A stretch of 64,000 bases of DNA. It comes from Mesorhizobium sp. WSM3860. Its GTDB lineage: Bacteria; Pseudomonadota; Alphaproteobacteria; Rhizobiales; Rhizobiaceae. Location of the stretch: the NCBI RefSeq assembly GCF_002294995.1, contig NZ_NSGF01000004.1, forward strand, positions 305,124-369,123. The letters run 5' to 3'. Within the stretch, counting starts at the first letter, position 1; each line of letters begins with the position of its first letter. Below are positions 61,963-64,000 of the stretch, piece after piece. Below the pieces are notes generated by a model. That model was not told where the DNA came from. It did no database searches and was given only the letters and a program-made list of their open reading frames with translations. Made by a program: the position numbers and the translations under genes.

Positions 61963-62980
61963 CGGCCTTCAATCTTTGTTGCGTTGTCCCCGTGAGCGGA
62001 ATGGCCATCTCCACCTTGAAACCCGTCGTCGCATAGGTTGGTTCCACCTTGCCTCCCAGATCGTATGCGACAGCGAATTGGATGAGTTGAGTTCCGTAGC
62101 CCGTGGAGACGGGCGGGCTCACGCCGGGGCCACCGCTTTCCGACCAGATGAGCCGCAGCAGCCGGCCACCCGCTTCCTCGACGACCCAGCGCACGTGGAC
62201 CTGTCCGCTCGCCTTCGACAGCGCCCCATATTTGAGAGCGTTTGTCGCCAGCTCATGCAGGGCAAGCCCCAGGGACATCAGTTGCTTGGGGTCCAAAGGA
62301 ACTGGCGGTCCGGGGTCGATAGTTATGGCGTCGGGGCTTGCTGCAAACGGTTCGAGCGTGCGCACTACCAGCTTCTCAAGGTTGCCATCACCACCGCCTA
62401 TGAACCCCTGCTCATTGGCGTCGATAATGGCGGTCAACCTGCCTAGAAAGGCATCGCGATACTCCTCCCCCGAGACGCCTTCGGTCCTGGTCTGGTTAGC
62501 GAGCGCCCGTACCAGACCAAGCAAATTCTTCATTCGGTGCCGAAGCTCGCCGAAGCGAACCTCAAACTCGGCCTCTCTGTGCGTTCTCTCCGTGGCATCG
62601 ACGAATGACAGCAACATGGTGGTGCTGACATCGTCGGGGCTGAACACGGTGTGGGCGGTGACCAGCATGGTCCGCGGCCCGACGCCGGGGAAATCGTGCT
62701 CCACCTTGTACTCGATAATCGCCCTGGTTTTCGGGATCACGTCGGTGAGCAGGAGACGCAGTTCGGCAATATCCCACTGACCATCTCCCAGATCGTAGAT
62801 GTGCTTGCCTATGGTTTCATAGCGCTCGACTTTGAAGGTTCGGAAGAAGGCACGGTTGGCGCTCTGGATGCAAAGCGCGCTGTCCAGGACCAGCAGAGGA
62901 ACAGGGACAGTATCCACGATCCCCTGCGCCTGCACGTGCCCGGTCCTCAAGATCCGGTAGAGGTCTTCCAAGTTCAGCAT
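61931..62980 (-). CDS. PAS-domain HWE histidine kinase
   Basis: A 349-residue soluble kinase. Residues ~10-150 form a PAS sensor (GIVDTVPVPLLVLDSALCIQ); the phosphoacceptor His is in FGELRHRMKNLLGLVRALAN, and the HWE-type ATPase follows, with ALHELATNALKYGALS (N box), the WSESGGP motif and GYGTQLIQFAVAYDLGG. The start is set at the ATG giving MLNLEDLYRILRTGHVQAQG, which matches relatives; a longer frame adds 21 residues. Its gene partner is the receiver at 61606. Confidence 0.9.
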   Translation of the reverse strand: MLNLEDLYRILRTGHVQAQGIVDTVPVPLLVLDSALCIQSANRAFFRTFKVERYETIGKHIYDLGDGQWDIAELRLLLTDVIPKTRAIIEYKVEHDFPGVGPRTMLVTAHTVFSPDDVSTTMLLSFVDATERTHREAEFEVRFGELRHRMKNLLGLVRALANQTRTEGVSGEEYRDAFLGRLTAIIDANEQGFIGGGDGNLEKLVVRTLEPFAASPDAITIDPGPPVPLDPKQLMSLGLALHELATNALKYGALSKASGQVHVRWVVEEAGGRLLRLIWSESGGPGVSPPVSTGYGTQLIQFAVAYDLGGKVEPTYATTGFKVEMAIPLTGTTQQRLKAGGKDGPDRGR

Positions 62981-63409
62981 AGCTTGGTCCCACGAAAGTG
63001 ATCTTGTCGCCCGCAATCTCAGGCCAACCATGTCGTGGGTCAAGAGCAGGGGACGTTGGCGGCCGCGTTGCTGTTGTCCGCTGGCCGGACTTGTGCAGAT
63101 CGGTTGTGAATATGCCGCCGGATATACGATCGCTGAGTATGTCCGAAGCTGGACGAACAGTTACGGTCTCTCCTGCCTCACCGTATCCACCCCAAGCGAC
63201 CCGGCCACCGCAGGCAGCGCGAAGGAAGCGCGGAAGGCGTGACCGGGATGGCCGCAGGTGCGAGCGCAAGCGACGGGCTTTCGGGACGGCTACATCCCTG
63301 AAGGGAATTGAACTCACAAGCGCGTGCGGGCGAAAGCATGATAATCGCTTCCTAGCATCCGTGCGCCTCCCTCGCTTCATACGGAAAACTTGCTTAAGTT
63401 GGACGCCGG
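62981..63409. other. Intergenic region, no gene recognised
   Basis: About 430 bp between the kinase and the second DUF3606 gene. The frames on both strands are low-complexity Arg/Pro-rich translations typical of antisense GC-rich DNA. Confidence 0.5.
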
Positions 63410-63586
63410 CTAGGTCCTCTTAAGGAGGCGGGCCTCGCGAATGAGCGAATTAGGCTCATTGCCGATCATGTCGATGAGGTCGCGGGCTTGGGCTTCGGTG
63501 ATGCCCGTTTCTCGCGTGAGAAAGTGCACCCTGAATTCCTTCTGTGCGTGCGCGCGCTCGCTAAGCTTTTGCTCGTTTTCGGCCAT
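63410..63586 (-). CDS. DUF3606-type small protein (copy 2)
   Basis: A 58-residue protein: MAENEQKLSERAHAQKEFRV followed by the core GITEAQARDLIDMIGNEPNS and the tail LIREARLLKRT. It is clearly related to the gene at 57708. The ATG at 63584-63586 is preferred to one eight codons upstream because the promoter and expected transcript start lie just before it. Function unknown; general-stress expression is likely. Confidence 0.78.
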   Translation of the reverse strand: MAENEQKLSERAHAQKEFRVHFLTRETGITEAQARDLIDMIGNEPNSLIREARLLKRT

Positions 63587-63608
63587 ACGAAAGTCCCCGG
63601 TAGCCAGC

Positions 63609-63634
63609 AACGCGATTGGACGGAGTTTGGTTCC
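63609..63634 (-). promoter_or_regulatory. EcfG-type promoter (GGAAC-N17-CGTT)
   Basis: On the minus strand GGAAC (63634-63630) and CGTT (63612-63609) are separated by 17 bp, an exact match to the alphaproteobacterial general-stress sigma consensus. The -10 element lies 22 bp before the DUF3606 start codon. Confidence 0.65.
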
Positions 63635-63747
63635 AACGAAAAGCTGCGCAGCTAATGAGCGTAGGCGACGGGCTTTTTGGTGCCACTGAGGCGGCTACAT
63701 CTCGGAACGGATCGACCACCTATCGTAGAACTCAAAAACGCGTGATC

Positions 63748-64000
63748 TAGTTGTGGAGCCTCAACAGGTTGTCCTGGGTTAGAGCGAGGCGACTGATCGG
63801 CGTTTTGGACTTTAGGCTGCCCTGGGGGCGGTGCTAATTGTAGCGATGCAGCCACACCGGCAGCTCTGCGGCGCGTTGTTGTGATGTTGGACAGGCGAAA
63901 GCGTATGCCCACTCCCTGAGTGTCGTCTGGATGAAGCGCTCGGCCTTGCCGTTGGTCTTCGGCGTATAAGGTCTTGTCCTGACATGCTTTAGGCCGAGTT
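63748..64000 (-). pseudogene. IS481-family transposase, 3' part with internal stop; continues past window end
   Basis: From the window edge the minus strand reads HVRTRPYTPKTNGKAERFIQ, TTLREWAYAFACPTSQQRAA, ELPVWLHRYN, then TAG at 63836-63834, then HRPQGSLKSKTPISRLALTQ and a final TAG at 63750-63748. The PYTPKTNGKAERF segment contains the last catalytic Glu of the DDE triad. Relatives have Trp at the internal stop (YNWHRPH), so TGG has become TAG. The missing N-terminal part lies beyond 64000. Confidence 0.85.

Noticed and set aside
1..64000. CRISPR arrays, rRNA genes or prophage modules
   Set aside because: No regularly spaced repeats, rRNA-like stretches or phage structural genes were seen on either strand.

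Overview
The window reads as chromosomal DNA of a GC-rich alphaproteobacterium of the order Hyphomicrobiales (Rhizobiales), most likely Mesorhizobium or a close relative. The inference rests on gene content: HWE-type histidine kinases, DUF3606 and DUF6894 small proteins, CHASE2 and DUF5939 cyclases, EcfG-like promoters and an AGAGCATGATG palindromic repeat. No rRNA, tRNA or CRISPR array was found, so the assignment rests on proteins alone.

Layout. (1) 1-7.1 kb: end of a surface-polysaccharide cluster (flippase, GT4, GINT1-like protein, CelD-like acyltransferase, FAD enzyme, WecG/TagA glycosyltransferase). (2) 7.6-12.1 kb: hexuronate module (SDR, GntR/FCD regulator, mannonate dehydratase UxuA with two matching operators), a broken MaoC gene and an MFS transporter. 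(3) 12.3-15.6 kb: CHASE2 cyclase facing a secreted FecR-domain protein. (4) 16.3-31.4 kb: the most unusual region. Three glycosyltransferases, a methyltransferase-like protein, an ABC exporter whose ATPase motifs are all degenerate, a stand-alone cyclic-nucleotide-binding protein, an MBL hydrolase, a polysaccharide deacetylase, a fourth glycosyltransferase, a DUF3095 cyclase-like protein, a nucleotide-sugar dehydrogenase and a variant class III cyclase. I read it as a candidate sugar-polymer locus controlled by a cyclic nucleotide. (5) 31.5-37.5 kb: peptide-type ABC importer. (6) 37.7-55.8 kb: small enzymes and four more class III cyclases with different sensor or effector domains (zinc-ribbon, TPR, STAND-like ATPase, HAMP-PAS), a peroxiredoxin-like protein, a LivK-type binding protein, and a 964-residue GT2/NodS-like/NodB-like fusion. 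(7) 55.8-64 kb: a decayed accessory stretch bounded by two transposase remnants, with small stress-type genes, a cold-shock protein, two histidine kinases, a response regulator and a decayed second receiver.

How it fits together: six class III cyclases plus one DUF3095 protein lie within about 43 kb, interleaved with glycan genes. The sequence shows the co-location; the functional link between cyclic-nucleotide signalling and glycan production or export is inference.
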